Source of the DNA: Rhizopus arrhizus
Lineage: Eukaryota > Mucoromycota > Mucoromycetes > Mucorales > Rhizopodaceae
Reading direction: 5' to 3'
NCBI GenBank assembly: GCA_024220505.1
Contig: JAKZZE010000012.1
Span: forward strand, 372,001 to 436,000
Length of the DNA: 64,000 nucleotides
Below the pieces are notes generated by a model. The model did no database searches. It was not told where the DNA came from and saw only the letters and a list, made by a program, of their open reading frames with translations. Both the position numbers and the translations under genes were made by a program. Of the stretch, positions 62,615-64,000 are shown piece by piece (the first letter of the stretch is position 1; each line of letters opens with the position of its first letter).

Positions 62615-62860
62615 AAGTGAGTATACTTACATTGCACCAGCAATGGAAACGATAAATAAGATAGCATTTTTCTTTAACTTTGAGAATTGACGAGGACCAA
62701 GATAGTCTTTTGATGTATTCTCATCCTGGTTATCTATTGTTTCAATGATTTCAAGAGTGGGTCCAATTACTGGGCCATTATTATCTAAAGAGACAAGAAG
62801 CTCTCTTTCTATATAACTCTTTGTTGAATGATTTGTAATTACTTTGGATGCAGGTTCCAT
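60714..62860 (-). CDS. major facilitator superfamily transporter, DHA1 (drug:H+ antiporter) type
   Basis: About 11 exons joinable in frame from MEPASKVITN to WAALKKE-stop, roughly 520 aa with 12 predicted helices. Cytosolic acidic N-terminus of about 60 residues, then FSKLKKNAILFIVSIAGAMS (helix 1) and SPIGSTVYYPAIPSMQTYF. Loop motif A: PLIWASLGEHFGRR. Antiporter motif C in helix 5: YYTLGPLLGPAFGPIIGGYL, diagnostic of the drug:H+ antiporter group. WRSNFWFLAIFALCIWIAIF follows (helix 6). Helices 7-12 are recognisable in the later exons (GVCYLPYAVGAMIGGNIGGR; YGSAFMLPNVTATAYIVDSF). The substrate is unknown; export of a small molecule is the usual role. The first intron holds a 78-nt homopolymer. 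Confidence 0.9.
62535..62612. repeat. 78-nt poly(A) homopolymer (poly(T) in transcript sense)
   Basis: An uninterrupted run of A on the forward strand, located inside the first intron of the MFS transporter, between donor and acceptor. Length may be imprecise because homopolymers are hard to sequence. Confidence 0.9.
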
Positions 62861-64000
62861 TGATAAGTAGAAAGGTGAAAGAACAGAGTAAGCAAGTAGA
62901 ATATCTTGAGTTTCCTTCTTTATATAAAATCGGTAGAATACGCTCGCAACAAATCAGGGAAAAGTTTTCCCCGTTACGACTTTGAGTAGGGCGGTGATTT
63001 ACTAAAATAAAAAGATCTTCGTTTATATATTAATAAAAGATTACTTACAGGATATGAACAAGATGGACATTTGCGTAATAGTATTTCAAGAACCACAAGG
63101 AATCAAAGACAATAATGGCTATAATAAAATTAGTATCTGTGCTGTGTATGTGTCCATTAACCGAGGAACATTGAATACGATATAAATTTGAATGGAACAG
63201 AAAAATTAAGCATTTGATAATATTATCAGCATCAAATACTATGTATTGAGTGATGCAAGTACCAACAGTGACTCTTTTTTCGTTATCTTTATGTTTCAAA
63301 TGTAACTATTCCCGACAACATTATCGGGTGTCGTTTTTTATAATTAGTATTAATTGCACTCCAGATCAGATCATAAAACACATTTTTTACACTTAAATCG
63401 TTGCATATGGAGTATTTTATCTTACTTAGAAAAAACATGAGATAATTGTGAAATTTCAATGTAATAAAATCAGATGAAAATTCGTTTTTGTCTTTGTATT
63501 TTTTGGTGTAAAAAATATACACCTGTATTTAAACTTGTTTTTGCTATTAGTAGCCATTCTAAGACAAAGGTATTCGCTAATAAGAGCCTACATTAAATAC
63601 ATTTAATGAGATCAAATACAATTTTTCTATAAAATAGTAAGAATACTTGACGGGACAAAGAAAAAAGAAAAAGTTACGTTTAAAGATCAAGGATACCCAA
63701 CACTCTGCCTTTAAGAACATGCAATAATGAATAGTATGGAAAGGATTTGCTAAATATAAGCTTGTCTTAAACTCTCTTTTATTTTACGAAAAAATTGAAT
63801 TATAACAATTCACTATATTGATTTTAGATGTGTTTTAGAGACAAGCATTACGATAACAAGAATAGATTGCATAAGCATGTTTATCTTAAATGAAGAAGCT
63901 TAAAAATAATTTTGCCTTGAGTCATAGTTACTGCAGTTATACAATTTTTTTTAAAAAAAAAAAAATGAATTTCGCTATTACTATCATAATGAAAAAATAG
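62861..64000. other. intergenic, no gene seen
   Basis: Upstream region of the MFS transporter to the end of the window. Short AT-rich open frames at 63045-63522 (minus) show no recognised domain and look random. A few A/T runs. Confidence 0.45.

Noticed and set aside
62347..62667. Open frame with a long poly-Phe stretch
   Set aside because: Product of the intronic homopolymer in the MFS gene; not a protein.

Overview
This is an AT-rich eukaryotic window from a fungus. It has compact genes, short GT-AG introns (mostly about 45-70 nt, often with a simple T-rich 3' end) and gene content that fits Mucoromycota, probably Mucorales. That placement is an inference. It rests on intron style, on the unusual transposon relics (Fanzor/TnpB-like, Tc1/mariner-like and LINE ORF1-like sequences of the kind I associate with Mucorales) and on lineage-restricted genes with no clear match elsewhere. 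No tRNA, rRNA, CRISPR or prokaryotic feature was seen.

Layout. 0-11 kb is mostly gene-poor: a decayed Fanzor/TnpB-like gene (about 2.5-3.7 kb), a small secreted Cys-rich GPI-type protein (5.0-5.8 kb), a coiled-coil protein (6.1-7.2 kb) and a Tc1/mariner relic (8.4-9.0 kb). 11-19 kb is a housekeeping block: ribosomal protein uL16/RPL10, allantoinase with GATA-type sites upstream, an exostosin-type glycosyltransferase, mitochondrial ribosomal protein bS21m, a small RPEL-repeat protein and galactokinase. 19-28 kb holds two bZIP factors of different classes, a repeat-bearing acidic protein and an unrecognised multi-pass membrane protein. 30-37 kb is an accessory island: two intact tandem paralogues with identical intron positions, a diverged third member on the other strand, then a Fanzor C-terminal relic abutting a broken Tc1/mariner transposase. 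37-41 kb has a GDP-sugar-type transporter converging (43 bp gap) on a SANT-SWIRM-JAMM histone H2A deubiquitinase of MYSM1 type. 41.9-42.8 kb is a LINE ORF1 relic. 45-64 kb carries an NDT80/PhoG factor, a Dma1-type FHA-RING ligase, a decayed UTP17/WDR75 copy, a RING-LON protein, a two-finger C2H2 factor, an organellar/bacterial-type alanyl-tRNA synthetase and a DHA1-type MFS transporter.

The genes do not form one pathway. They are independent housekeeping, regulatory and metabolic genes (purine/allantoin nitrogen use, galactose use, mitochondrial translation, chromatin and ubiquitin signalling) interspersed with transposon graveyards. The most unusual material is the 30-37 kb island and the two separate Fanzor-like relics. 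Exon junctions were worked out by hand from splice signals and reading frame. Where I give exon coordinates the spliced length is a multiple of three.
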